Assembly (NCBI GenBank): GCA_937916125.1
Contig: CALGGE010000009.1
Span: 1 to 30,154 of the forward strand
Reading direction: 5' to 3'
DNA length: 30,154 nucleotides
DNA from: an uncultured Elusimicrobia bacterium
GTDB lineage: Bacteria; Elusimicrobiota; Endomicrobiia; Endomicrobiales; Endomicrobiaceae
Both the position numbers and the translations under genes were made by a program. How positions within the stretch are numbered: position 1 is the stretch's first letter; every line of letters starts with the position of its first letter. Below the pieces are notes generated by a model that saw nothing but the letters and a program-made list of their open reading frames with translations, was not told where the DNA came from and ran no database searches. Positions 21,838-30,154 of this stretch are shown piece by piece.

Positions 21838-23452
21838 TCGTCCCACAATTTTAGTACTGATAATATATGTATATTTTATTATTTTAGCTGATATTTTCGG
21901 TGCGTTTTTACCTGAAAATAACAGCTTTTTGTTTTACAACACTAAGCTGAAACAAGTTTCTCTTACCGGTAAAATAATAACAGAACCTTTACATAAAAAC
22001 AGAAATCAGCAATTCGTTTTGGAAGTGTTTGATATTAACGGTCAAAAAATCAACAAAGAAAAAACTCTCGTCTATGCAGGTAAGGCTTATAATATGGAGT
22101 ACGGAGATATTGTCTGTCTTACGGGCAGGCTTGCAGTTCCGGAAAAACCGGTTTTTCCGTATATCTTTGACTATAATTTATATCTGCAAAGAGAAAATAT
22201 ATATACGACATTTTATCAATACGGTTTTGAATTTATCGAAAAAAAGCCCGACAAAATAAAACAATTTTCCTTAAAAATAAGAAATAATATCGAAAATAAA
22301 ATCGATGAATATTTTATAGCACCTTATTCTTCAATTTTAAAGTCCATGATTGTCGGTGATAAGGCGGCACTTGATAAAGATACAAAAAATGATTTTGTCA
22401 ATTCGGGACTTATACATATACTTGTTATAAGCGGCTTACATATAGGTTTCTGTGCGGCGATATTTTTGTTTGTATTTAAAATACTCGGATTTAAGCTGAA
22501 ATATGTTTATCTTTTAACTATTCCTACACTTTTCTTTTATACGCTTATGACGGGTGCAAACCCGCCGGCAGTGCGTGCATCAATAATGGCATCCTGCGTG
22601 CTGATATCTTTTATGCTGGACAGAGAACCTCTTATTTATAATGCATTGGCTCTTTCGGCACTGATAATTTTAATAATCAATCCGCAGAGCCTTTTTACGG
22701 CAAGTTTTCAACTTTCGTTTTTTGCTACGTTCGGGATAGTATATTTGTATCCGAAATTCAAATTCGCTTTCGGTTTTATAAAGAACAAATTTTTGGCTTC
22801 GGCTTGGGACGTGTGTTGCGTAACTCTTTCAGCACAGTTTGCTCTTATTCCCATACTGATTTATTATTTCGGCAAAATTTCCGTTGTTTCGTTCCTGTTA
22901 AACCTTATAATTGTGCCTCTTGTTCCCGTAATAATAACGCTCTCATTAGTTTTTTATGTCGCTTCTTTTTTGTCTTCGTATGCGGCATTTGCTACGGCAT
23001 TTATTTTGACGTATGTTTTAAAGTTCATTCTGTATCTTATAAGTTTTTCGGCCAAAATTTCTTTTGCGGTCGTATATACGGCAGTACCCGGTTTGGCGGC
23101 GATGATTTTTTATTATATTGCTTTTTATGTTATGCTTGAGTACGGTAAAAGTAAAAAACTTTTGATAAGTATTTTTGTGATTGCCTGCTTTTTCTGTATA
23201 AATCCTTTTAAAGAAGTTAATTTTGTCAGGAATTTTATCGGACAAAAAAATATAACAACGCATATAAAAGCCGGTGATAAAAATTTTGTTTTCTTTAACA
23301 AGATTAAAGAAGACCGATTTTATTTCAATAATCTTGAACAATATCTTCTTGCACAGGGAATATTTAAGTTGGATCTTTTACGGACAAATCATAAAAGTCC
23401 CGTAAGTTTTAATAAAGTGAAAATTGTACATCAAAACAAATTAACATCTTAA
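21815..23452 (+). CDS. comEC: ComEC/Rec2-family DNA uptake channel protein, short form
   Basis: An inner-membrane protein of natural transformation that passes single-stranded DNA into the cytoplasm. The 545-residue protein has an N-terminal OB-like (DUF4131) region (KLKQVSLTGKIITEPLH...VCLTGRLAVPEKP) and the Competence domain with LVIS206GLH209IG and NPPAVRASIMA, then many helices to about residue 455. Oddity: the metallo-beta-lactamase domain usual at the C-terminus (full-length proteins are about 700-800 residues) is absent. Only about 75 residues follow the last helix, and no HxHxDH is seen. Short ComECs of this kind exist in other bacteria, so it may be functional. It overlaps the upstream gene by 23 bases. 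dprA lies downstream at 28975. Confidence 0.88.
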   Translation: MNKIKIFNRPTILVLIIYVYFIILADIFGAFLPENNSFLFYNTKLKQVSLTGKIITEPLHKNRNQQFVLEVFDINGQKINKEKTLVYAGKAYNMEYGDIVCLTGRLAVPEKPVFPYIFDYNLYLQRENIYTTFYQYGFEFIEKKPDKIKQFSLKIRNNIENKIDEYFIAPYSSILKSMIVGDKAALDKDTKNDFVNSGLIHILVISGLHIGFCAAIFLFVFKILGFKLKYVYLLTIPTLFFYTLMTGANPPAVRASIMASCVLISFMLDREPLIYNALALSALIILIINPQSLFTASFQLSFFATFGIVYLYPKFKFAFGFIKNKFLASAWDVCCVTLSAQFALIPILIYYFGKISVVSFLLNLIIVPLVPVIITLSLVFYVASFLSSYAAFATAFILTYVLKFILYLISFSAKISFAVVYTAVPGLAAMIFYYIAFYVMLEYGKSKKLLISIFVIACFFCINPFKEVNFVRNFIGQKNITTHIKAGDKNFVFFNKIKEDRFYFNNLEQYLLAQGIFKLDLLRTNHKSPVSFNKVKIVHQNKLTS

Positions 23453-23459
23453 TAAAAAT

Positions 23460-23488
23460 TTGCGGTATAAAAATTTTTTTTGTATAAT
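23460..23488 (+). promoter_or_regulatory. Promoter of the pfp operon
   Basis: TTGCGG (23460-23465), 17 bases including an A/T-run, and a perfect TATAAT (23483-23488). The start is near 23495, and AGGAG lies 8 bases before the pfp ATG. The promoter probably drives the five-gene run through dprA. Confidence 0.7.
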
Positions 23489-23535
23489 CATAAAACTATT
23501 TTTTATAAATAAATTTTCTTTATAGGAGTTTTATT

Positions 23536-25218
23536 ATGGCACAGAAATGTAATTGTAAATGTGCGATTTCCGAATTGCACAAGGAAAGATTGAACTTTCA
23601 ACCGGTATTACCGGACGTTTTGAAAAAAGGTATTGCAAATGTTAAACCCGTTTTGGGTAAAGCGACAAAGTCCGTCGCTGACTTTGATAAGATAAAAGCT
23701 ATTTTCGAAAAAACCTACGGTATGCCCGTAGTAAGTTTTCAGGCAGGCAAAAATGCCGTAGTTGCGAAAAAAGCAATTAAGGTCGGCGTTGTTCTTTCCG
23801 GCGGACAGGCTCCCGGCGGACATAATGTTATATTCGGTCTTTTGGACGGATTAAAAAAAGCCAATCCCAAGAATAAATTGATAGGTTTCTTAGGCGGACC
23901 TTCGGGAATATTGGATAACAAAACAATGGAAATAACCGATAAAGTTATTGCCAACTACAAAAATACCGGCGGGTTCGATTTGATACAGTCCGGAAGAACA
24001 AAAATCGAAACGCCCGAACAGTTCGCACAGGCAAAAGAAACGATATTGAAAAATAAAATGGATGCTCTTGTATTTATCGGCGGAGATGATTCCAATACCA
24101 ACGCCGCACTTTTGGCGGAATATTTGAAAAAAGAAGATACCGGAGTTTGTGTAATAGGTGTTCCTAAAACTATCGACGGTGATTTGAAAAACGAACATAT
24201 TGAAGCTTCTTTCGGATTTGATACGGCAACAAAAATTTATGCCGAACTTGTAGGAAATATCTGCAGGGATGTAAATTCCGCAAGAAAATATTGGCACTTT
24301 ATCAGACTTATGGGAAGAAGTGCTTCTCACATTACTTTGGAAGTAGGCTTTAAAGTTCAGCCTAATGTTGTATTGATAGGCGAAGAAGTTTTAGCCAAGA
24401 AAATGACCTTGGGACAGATTGTTGACGATTTGGCAAAGCTCGTCGTAAAAAGATCCGAAATGGGCAAAAACTACGGCGTGGTTTTGGTTCCGGAAGGATT
24501 GATTGAATTTATTCCTGAAATGAAAGCTCTCATTGCAGAATTGAACGATTTGCTTGCTGAAAATGAAGCTCAGGTTGCAAAATTAAATACCGTTGACGAA
24601 AAAATTTCTTTCATATCCAAAAAACTTCCGAAAAATTTAGCTTCTCTTTTAGCTTCTCTTCCCAAAAATATTGCCGCTCAGTTGATGTTGGACAGAGATC
24701 CTCACGGAAATGTTCAGGTATCTTTAATCGAAACGGAAAAACTTCTTATTGAAATGGTTTCCAAAAAATTGAAAGATTTGAAAAAAGCAGGAAAATATAA
24801 AGGTAAATTCTCGACAATTAATCACTTCTTCGGATATGAGGGAAGATGCGGAGTTCCTTCGAACTTTGATGCAAACTATACTTATGCTTTGGGTTATAAT
24901 GCCGCAGCATTGGTATTGAACAATATGTCGGGATATTTGTCTTCGGTTAAGAATCTTGTTAAGAAACCGTCCGACTGGAAATGTGGCGGTATTCCGTTAA
25001 CGATGATGATGAATATTGAAAAAAGAAAAGGTAAAGAAAAACCTGTTATACAGAAAGCTCTCGTAAAACTTGACGGTAAACCGTTTAAGGCATTTGCAAA
25101 AGTAAGAAATGACTGGGCAATTAAAGATATGTATATGTTCCCGGGAGCAATACAGTTCTTTGGTCCTTCAAGCGTAACGGATATTACTACAAAGACATTG
25201 CAATACGAACAGAAATAA
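23536..25218 (+). CDS. pfp: Diphosphate--fructose-6-phosphate 1-phosphotransferase (PPi-PFK, long type)
   Basis: Phosphorylates fructose 6-phosphate with pyrophosphate, reversibly, sparing ATP in glycolysis. The 560-residue protein is of the long plant/spirochaete-like group. PPi specificity is visible: GGD184D185SN, where ATP enzymes have GGDGS, and PK211TIDGD, where ATP enzymes have PGTIDND. D214 would be the catalytic base. Also seen are VVLSGGQAPGGHN and MGRSASHITLE. The long insertion at about residues 320-400 is typical of this group. The N-terminus has an unusual CNCKC cluster. Ribosome site AGGAG. The membrane sulfatase starts 28 bases downstream with no terminator, so a central-metabolism gene leads an envelope/competence operon. 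Confidence 0.95.
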   Translation: MAQKCNCKCAISELHKERLNFQPVLPDVLKKGIANVKPVLGKATKSVADFDKIKAIFEKTYGMPVVSFQAGKNAVVAKKAIKVGVVLSGGQAPGGHNVIFGLLDGLKKANPKNKLIGFLGGPSGILDNKTMEITDKVIANYKNTGGFDLIQSGRTKIETPEQFAQAKETILKNKMDALVFIGGDDSNTNAALLAEYLKKEDTGVCVIGVPKTIDGDLKNEHIEASFGFDTATKIYAELVGNICRDVNSARKYWHFIRLMGRSASHITLEVGFKVQPNVVLIGEEVLAKKMTLGQIVDDLAKLVVKRSEMGKNYGVVLVPEGLIEFIPEMKALIAELNDLLAENEAQVAKLNTVDEKISFISKKLPKNLASLLASLPKNIAAQLMLDRDPHGNVQVSLIETEKLLIEMVSKKLKDLKKAGKYKGKFSTINHFFGYEGRCGVPSNFDANYTYALGYNAAALVLNNMSGYLSSVKNLVKKPSDWKCGGIPLTMMMNIEKRKGKEKPVIQKALVKLDGKPFKAFAKVRNDWAIKDMYMFPGAIQFFGPSSVTDITTKTLQYEQK

Positions 25219-25246
25219 CACTTTAAGCTGTCGCTGCAAACTAATT

Positions 25247-27286
25247 ATGGTTAGCAAATTTATAAAACGAATCATATTCTTAAATATCATCTTCTTGGCA
25301 ATAATGACGCTCTACCGAATAATATTTACATTCTATTATTCGGGAGGGGCGTCAAACCTTGTTCCTTTAGGTGATTTGTTTAAAGCATTTATTTTAGGTG
25401 TCCGTTATGATACCGCCGTAATTGCTTATATCAATTCGTTGATAACCGTATTGTTTGTGTTGTTTTGGTTTGTCGGCAGTCAAAAACTTTTTATAAAATT
25501 TGTAAAAAGTTTAAAGTATTATTATTCCGTATTTTTCGGTTGTATAGTAACACTTTTATGTATAGATTTCGGCTTTTATTCGTACTTTCAAAACCATATG
25601 AACATTTTAATGTTCGGTGTTTTTGAGGATGATACGCAGGCGTTATTTTCGACGATTGCGGAAAATTATCCCGTTTTTTGGGTAGGGCTGGGCTTTATAT
25701 CGATTTTTGTTGTTCTGTATCTTCTCGTTAAATATTTTGTTGAAAGAAAAGTTATAGGTTTTTATTTAAGCAAAACGAAAATTTATATTAAATTTATTGT
25801 TGTAATCTGTCTTATGAGTATAAATTTTATTCTTGCGAGAGGCTCTTTCGGACTTTTTCCTCTGGGGGTTGACAATGCCGAAATATCGACCAATGCTTTT
25901 ATAAATAAAGTGGCAATTAACGGCATTTATACTTTACAGGCGGCAATTGAGGCTCGTTCAAAAGAAAAAGGCAGAAATTATATAGCCGAAGCGGGATATT
26001 CCAAAGACAATATGGCTCAGGCTTTTGCGGATTTTTCGAATGTTGACGTTTCTTTAATAAATAAAGCCGAGCCTGAAAAATCTCTGCAGAAGAGAACAAA
26101 ATATAATAAAAACATTGAAGATTTGAAACCTAATGTGATATTTATTGTTATGGAGTCTTTTGGTACGGATTTGATGTTGCATTATAACAGCCCGACTTTC
26201 AATGTTTTGGGCGAGTTTAAAAAACATCTTGACGAGGATATCGTTTTTTACAGATTTTTGCCTGCCAATATGGGAACGATAGGCAGTTTGGAATCTGCGA
26301 TAACAAATATTGCAAGACTTCCTTTATCACAATTCTTATGTCAGTCTAAGTATGCTTATAATAAATATTTTTATACGGGTCCCATGCCGTATAAAAGAAG
26401 CGGATACGAAACGACGTTTATGTACGGAGGCAATTCCGGTTGGAGAAACTGTACATCTTATATGCCTAACGTCGGTTTTGATAAAGTTATCGGCGAAGGT
26501 TCAATGCCGAAAGAGTATGAAAGAAACCAGTGGGGCGTTTTTGACGAATATCTGTTCGATTATATTCTGAATTTTTTGGACGAGAATAACAATAAGAAAT
26601 TTATATATGTTATGACCACGTCCAATCATCCGCCTTATTCTCTTCCGAATAATTATAAAAGACCTTATCCTTTGGAAATAAGCGGACAGCTTGATAAAGA
26701 TATTACCGGTGACAGAAAACTTTCGAATATGAGGTTTGCAACTTATCAGTATTCCTGCCAAAAAGTCGGCGAGTTTTTAACAAAATTAAAAAATTCAAAA
26801 TACGGCGAAAACACAATAGTTGCAATAACGGGCGATCATAATTTTTGGAGTACGTTTACATATTCTACGGAACGGAAACTTGATGAAATGAGTGTTCCTT
26901 TTTATTTGTATATTCCGAAGAAATTGAAACCGAACAAAAAAATCGATACTTCCGTTGTCGGTTCTCATACGGATATTTTACCGACATTGTATAACCTGTC
27001 TTTATCGGATACGGACTATTGGGCTACGGGAACGGATTTGTTGTCTGATGCGGCAGAAACCAATATGGCTTCAAATTGTTTGGGCTCGATAATGACAAAA
27101 GATAATTTTGTTATTTATGATTTTGCTTCGGGTAAAGAAAAGTATTATAAATGGAACAAAGATAAACCGAGAGAAATTGTTCCCGTGAAAGAAAATGCGG
27201 AACATAAAAATATGGTAAAACATTATAAGGCAAGTATAGCAATAGCATACTATATGCTGACAAATGAAAGAGGTATAATAAAATGA
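25247..27286 (+). CDS. LTA-synthase-like membrane sulfatase (alkaline phosphatase superfamily), paralogue 2
   Basis: A 679-residue paralogue of 13571-15727 with the same layout: five N-terminal helices, a short linker, and an external sulfatase-fold domain starting at PNVIFIVMESFGT. The likely catalytic residue is T344 (NMGTIGSLES), then TTSNHPPY and TGD530H531N for metal binding, and GSHTDILPTLYNLS near the end. Compared with paralogue 1 the segment before the catalytic Thr is more like classical LtaS (ESFG), so the two may act on different substrates. There is no Shine-Dalgarno sequence. The stop TGA overlaps the epimerase start as ATGA. The linked epimerase suggests a sugar-containing polymer as product or acceptor (inference). 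Confidence 0.9.
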   Translation: MVSKFIKRIIFLNIIFLAIMTLYRIIFTFYYSGGASNLVPLGDLFKAFILGVRYDTAVIAYINSLITVLFVLFWFVGSQKLFIKFVKSLKYYYSVFFGCIVTLLCIDFGFYSYFQNHMNILMFGVFEDDTQALFSTIAENYPVFWVGLGFISIFVVLYLLVKYFVERKVIGFYLSKTKIYIKFIVVICLMSINFILARGSFGLFPLGVDNAEISTNAFINKVAINGIYTLQAAIEARSKEKGRNYIAEAGYSKDNMAQAFADFSNVDVSLINKAEPEKSLQKRTKYNKNIEDLKPNVIFIVMESFGTDLMLHYNSPTFNVLGEFKKHLDEDIVFYRFLPANMGTIGSLESAITNIARLPLSQFLCQSKYAYNKYFYTGPMPYKRSGYETTFMYGGNSGWRNCTSYMPNVGFDKVIGEGSMPKEYERNQWGVFDEYLFDYILNFLDENNNKKFIYVMTTSNHPPYSLPNNYKRPYPLEISGQLDKDITGDRKLSNMRFATYQYSCQKVGEFLTKLKNSKYGENTIVAITGDHNFWSTFTYSTERKLDEMSVPFYLYIPKKLKPNKKIDTSVVGSHTDILPTLYNLSLSDTDYWATGTDLLSDAAETNMASNCLGSIMTKDNFVIYDFASGKEKYYKWNKDKPREIVPVKENAEHKNMVKHYKASIAIAYYMLTNERGIIK

Positions 27287-28203
27287 AAATTCTTGTTACC
27301 GGCGGAGCGGGATTTATAGGTTCAAACATTGTTGATGAACTTATTGCGAAAAAACATAAAGTTGCAATTGTCGATAACCTTGCAACCGGCAATATAAAAA
27401 ACGTGAATAAAAAAGCAAAATTTTATAAAGTTTCCGTTTGCGATAAGAAAAAAATAGACGAAATATTTAAAAAAGAAAAATTTGATATCGTTATTCATCA
27501 TGCGGCACAGCTTGATGTAAGAAAATCCGTTGCAGATCCGTGTTTTGATGCGGATGTTAATATAAAAGGTGCAATAAATATTTTGGAAGCATGTAAAAAT
27601 ACAAAAGTTAAAAAAATTATTTTTTCATCTTCCGGAGGAACTATTTACGGCGAGTGCGGTTCAAAAGCTCCCGACGAGAAATCGTTTGCAAATCCGTTGT
27701 CTCCTTACGGCGTTGCCAAACTTTCCGTAGAACATTATATTAAATGTTATTCTGCATTATACGGTTTAAAATATACGATTTTAAGATATGCAAATGTTTA
27801 CGGTCCGAGACAAGACGTAAACGGCGAAGCAGGTGTTGTGGCAATATTTATAGGTAAAATGACGTCAAACGGCGATGCGTTTATTTTCGGTGACGGCAAA
27901 CAATTAAGAGACTATGTTTTTGTTAAAGATGTTGTTTCTGCAAATATTAAAGCATTAACAAAAGCTAACAATGAAGTTATAAATATAGGAACGCAAAAAA
28001 CTTTTTCCGTAAACGATTTGTTTAAAGCTCTTGCCGGAATTATCGGGTATCAAAAGAGAGCGATTTATAAACCGAAAAGAAGCGGGGAACTGTTTAAGAG
28101 CGTATTAAATATTTCCAAAGCTAAAAAAGTCTTAGGATGGGAACCGAAAACAAAGATTTTAAACGGACTTGAAGCTACGGTAAAATATTTTAAAGAAAAA
28201 TAA
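27283..28203 (+). CDS. NAD-dependent nucleotide-sugar epimerase/dehydratase (UDP-glucose 4-epimerase-like)
   Basis: A 306-residue extended short-chain dehydrogenase. The NAD site is TG7GAG10FIG13SN, followed by DNLATGNIKNV. Catalytic residues are SSS(GGTIYGE) and Y142GVAK146. RYANVYGPRQ and the sugar-binding REYV-like LRDYVFVKDVV are also present. The closest known activities are UDP-glucose or UDP-N-acetylglucosamine 4-epimerases, and the exact sugar cannot be told. The start overlaps the sulfatase stop by four bases, so translation is coupled. It would feed the envelope glycan enzymes of this region. Confidence 0.88.
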   Translation: MKILVTGGAGFIGSNIVDELIAKKHKVAIVDNLATGNIKNVNKKAKFYKVSVCDKKKIDEIFKKEKFDIVIHHAAQLDVRKSVADPCFDADVNIKGAINILEACKNTKVKKIIFSSSGGTIYGECGSKAPDEKSFANPLSPYGVAKLSVEHYIKCYSALYGLKYTILRYANVYGPRQDVNGEAGVVAIFIGKMTSNGDAFIFGDGKQLRDYVFVKDVVSANIKALTKANNEVINIGTQKTFSVNDLFKALAGIIGYQKRAIYKPKRSGELFKSVLNISKAKKVLGWEPKTKILNGLEATVKYFKEK

Positions 28204-28217
28204 AAGAAGGTGTTATT

Positions 28218-28982
28218 ATGAAAAAAATCACATTGACAATTTTAACTTTTTGTCTGATATCGTTCGGCTTTGTTTCGGATGTATTTGCAAAGAAAGCCAA
28301 TATGTCGACGCCTGCAATGAGCTTGCATGAAAGTTGCGAGTTCGGTTCTTTTACGGAAGTAAAAGAGGCGATAAAATCGGGAGCGAAAGTAAATGACGGC
28401 GATATTTACGGAGCTACGCCTCTTATGGTCGCATGCAGGGGAAATTCAAGTTGGGAAATTATTCAGCTCCTTATAGCAAGCGGTGCAAAAGTTAATGCAA
28501 CGGATGTCAACGGCAAAACACCTCTTATGTATGCTGCGGAATATGACAGCTATGAAAAAGTGTTGAAAGAAATTATTAAAGCCGGAGCAAACGTTAATGC
28601 GAAGTCAGAAGACGGAATGACGGCGTTGATGTTCGCGTGTGAGAATAACGGCAATATAAAAGTTATTCAGACTCTTATTGATGCGGGAGCAAATGTTAAT
28701 GCCAGAGACAGCGGCGGTTATGATATGGCGGATTATACCGAAAGCAACAAAATGAAAGAAGAAATAATGGTACTCCTTGTGAATGCGGGTTTTGTTCCGA
28801 GAGTACAGGAAGTATCCGTTTTATCCGATAATGTGGATGAAGAGAAAGCCGAAATAGGTATGAATACGGAAGAAGATAATATTGAAAATTCGCAAAACAA
28901 TGAAAATATTGCAAAGGCAATTTCCGAAAGCGATGAAGATTTACAAAATCTCGGATTAGCGGCAACGTCGGAAAATGAATAA
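28218..28982 (+). CDS. Secreted ankyrin-repeat protein
   Basis: A 254-residue protein with a signal peptide (LTILTFCLISFGFVSDVFA, cleavage after VFA at about residue 24), so probably periplasmic. About four to five ankyrin repeats span residues 35-195: YGATPLMVACRGN, NGKTPLMYAAEYD, DGMTALMFACENN and the consensus GAKVNA/GANVNA turns. A disordered, acidic tail of about 55 residues rich in Glu, Asn and Asp follows. The partner is unknown; ankyrins bind proteins. GAAGG lies about 9 bases before the ATG, and the gene starts 14 bases after the epimerase. dprA overlaps its end by eight bases. Confidence 0.88.
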   Translation: MKKITLTILTFCLISFGFVSDVFAKKANMSTPAMSLHESCEFGSFTEVKEAIKSGAKVNDGDIYGATPLMVACRGNSSWEIIQLLIASGAKVNATDVNGKTPLMYAAEYDSYEKVLKEIIKAGANVNAKSEDGMTALMFACENNGNIKVIQTLIDAGANVNARDSGGYDMADYTESNKMKEEIMVLLVNAGFVPRVQEVSVLSDNVDEEKAEIGMNTEEDNIENSQNNENIAKAISESDEDLQNLGLAATSENE

Positions 28983-30087
28983 AGAACAGTTATCTCTCGT
29001 CGCTCTTAATATGATTATTGAACTTATACCGAAAAAGATGATAAGTTTGACGGATTATTTCGGCAGTGCCGAAAATATATTCAAAGGTGACAAGGAAGAA
29101 ATAAAGCAGGTCGCGGGTGTTTTGGAACAAACGGCGGAAAAAGTAAAATCTTTTACGGATTTGAGAGTTGCCGAGGAAGAAGTAAAACTTGCGGAACAGA
29201 ATAATATAAAAATCGTAACTTGCATTGACGAAGATTATCCGAAACCGTTAAAAGATATTTGTGATTATCCGTCGGTGTTGTATATAAAAGGGAATTATTC
29301 TTCGCAGGACGAATATTCCGTTTCGATTGTAGGTTCAAGAAGACCTACAAATTACGGAAGAATAGTTACCGATAAATTTTGTAAACATTTTGTTGAGTGC
29401 GGTTTAACGACGATATCCGGACTTGCCAGCGGAATTGATACTCAAACTCATGTTTCTACTTTGGAAAACGGCGGAAAAACCATAGCTGTTTTAGGTAACG
29501 GACTGTTGGATATTTATCCGAAAGAGAATAAAAAGCTTCAGGAAACCGTTTATGAAAAGGGAGCGGTTATAAGTGAATTTCCTTTAAGACAGCGACCCGA
29601 TAAAATAAATTTCCCGAGAAGAAACAGAATTGTTGCGGCTCTTTCAAAAGCTACGCTTGTTGTTGAAGCGGCAATAAAGAGCGGTTCTTTAATAACGGCG
29701 GAACTTGCAACGGAGTACGGTAAAGATGTTTATGCGGTGCCGGGACCGATATATGCAAAATACTCCGAAGGACCTAACAGTTTGATAAAAAACGGTGCAT
29801 ACGTTGCGTTAAAACCCGAAGATATTATAGAACAGAGTTTTTCCTTGTTCGACTTTGTTAAAGCCGTAAAAAAAGATAATAAAGAAAATAAATTGAAGGC
29901 GTTTTCCAAAGATAAAAACGGCATAAAAGTTTTGAAAGTATTAAAAACATCAACGACAGGTTTATCTTTGGATGAAATAAGTGCAAAAACGGATATAAGT
30001 GTGTCGGATTTATCTTCCGTACTTTTGGAACTTGAACTGGACGGTTTTATAAAAGAAATGCCCGGTCAAACCTATGTCAGCATATAA
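28975..30087 (+). CDS. dprA: DNA processing protein DprA
   Basis: Loads RecA on incoming single-stranded DNA during transformation. The 370-residue protein has a SAM-like N-terminus (about residues 1-65), a Rossmann-like DprA core starting at VSIVG120SRRPTNYGR with ISGLASGIDTQTH, FPRRNRIVAALS and SGSLITAELA, and a C-terminal winged-helix domain (about residues 310-368, LKTSTTGLSLDEISAKTDIS). The start overlaps the ankyrin gene by eight bases and lacks a clear ribosome site. With comEC in the window this supports retained competence. Confidence 0.95.
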   Translation: MNKEQLSLVALNMIIELIPKKMISLTDYFGSAENIFKGDKEEIKQVAGVLEQTAEKVKSFTDLRVAEEEVKLAEQNNIKIVTCIDEDYPKPLKDICDYPSVLYIKGNYSSQDEYSVSIVGSRRPTNYGRIVTDKFCKHFVECGLTTISGLASGIDTQTHVSTLENGGKTIAVLGNGLLDIYPKENKKLQETVYEKGAVISEFPLRQRPDKINFPRRNRIVAALSKATLVVEAAIKSGSLITAELATEYGKDVYAVPGPIYAKYSEGPNSLIKNGAYVALKPEDIIEQSFSLFDFVKAVKKDNKENKLKAFSKDKNGIKVLKVLKTSTTGLSLDEISAKTDISVSDLSSVLLELELDGFIKEMPGQTYVSI

Positions 30088-30113
30088 CGGCAGCTGAATA
30101 GTTGAAAACGGCA

Positions 30114-30148
30114 ATGTACAATGTATGATGTACAATGTACAATGAACG
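30114..30148. repeat. Tandem heptamer repeat after dprA
   Basis: Five heptamers in a row: ATGTACA, ATGTATG, ATGTACA, ATGTACA, ATGAACG. It starts 26 bases after the dprA stop and runs to near the end of the window, so its full extent is not seen. TGTACA is itself a palindrome. Confidence 0.7.
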
Positions 30149-30154
30149 ACAACT

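Overview
The window reads as part of a chromosome from an AT-rich, Gram-negative-type anaerobe, most likely Elusimicrobiota of the Endomicrobium type. This is an inference from several traits seen together: a class III (type IV) prepilin, a pyrophosphate-dependent phosphofructokinase of the long type, a LeuA-like citramalate synthase, ComEC and DprA, and a secreted 'DxH...EG...GGFH' domain that I associate with Omnitrophota and Elusimicrobiota. No rRNA, tRNA, phage or CRISPR array was seen.

Layout. Positions 1-4307: the tail of gcvPA, then gcvPB (glycine decarboxylase) and alaS, all on +. Positions 4308-8462: an accessory-looking stretch with a family 2 glycosyltransferase (+), a COG1373-type ATPase (-) bracketed by copies of an 18-bp repeat, and a type IV pilin (-). 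Positions 8463-10028: citramalate synthase with its own promoter and terminator. Positions 10189-15727: a 1100-residue secreted-domain/MFS fusion and the first of two LTA-synthase-like membrane sulfatases. Positions 15768-20260: glyA, glyQ and glyS. Positions 20263-23452: a TMTC-like membrane glycosyltransferase with TPRs and a short ComEC. Positions 23536-30087: a tightly packed, probably single transcription unit with PPi-PFK, the second sulfatase, an NAD-dependent sugar epimerase, a secreted ankyrin protein and dprA.

How the genes fit together. Glycine metabolism is concentrated here (gcvPAB, glyA, glyQS) next to alanyl-tRNA synthetase. Competence functions (comEC, dprA, possibly the pilin) and envelope functions (two sulfatases, two glycosyltransferases, a sugar epimerase) are interleaved with central metabolism.

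The most notable observation is a structured RNA of about 220-240 nt present twice: at 4401-4620 (+) before the glycosyltransferase and at 8301-8064 (-) before the pilin. The copies differ in sequence but keep the same series of helices. One helix changes from GUCC-GAAA-GGAC to AUCC-GAAA-GGAU, a compensatory change, and each copy ends in a CGGCUG/CAGCCG hairpin with a U-rich tail. I could not match it to a riboswitch or ncRNA class I know, and it may be an undescribed leader RNA or small RNA. The copy before the pilin is driven by a consensus promoter (TTGACA-17-TATAAT).
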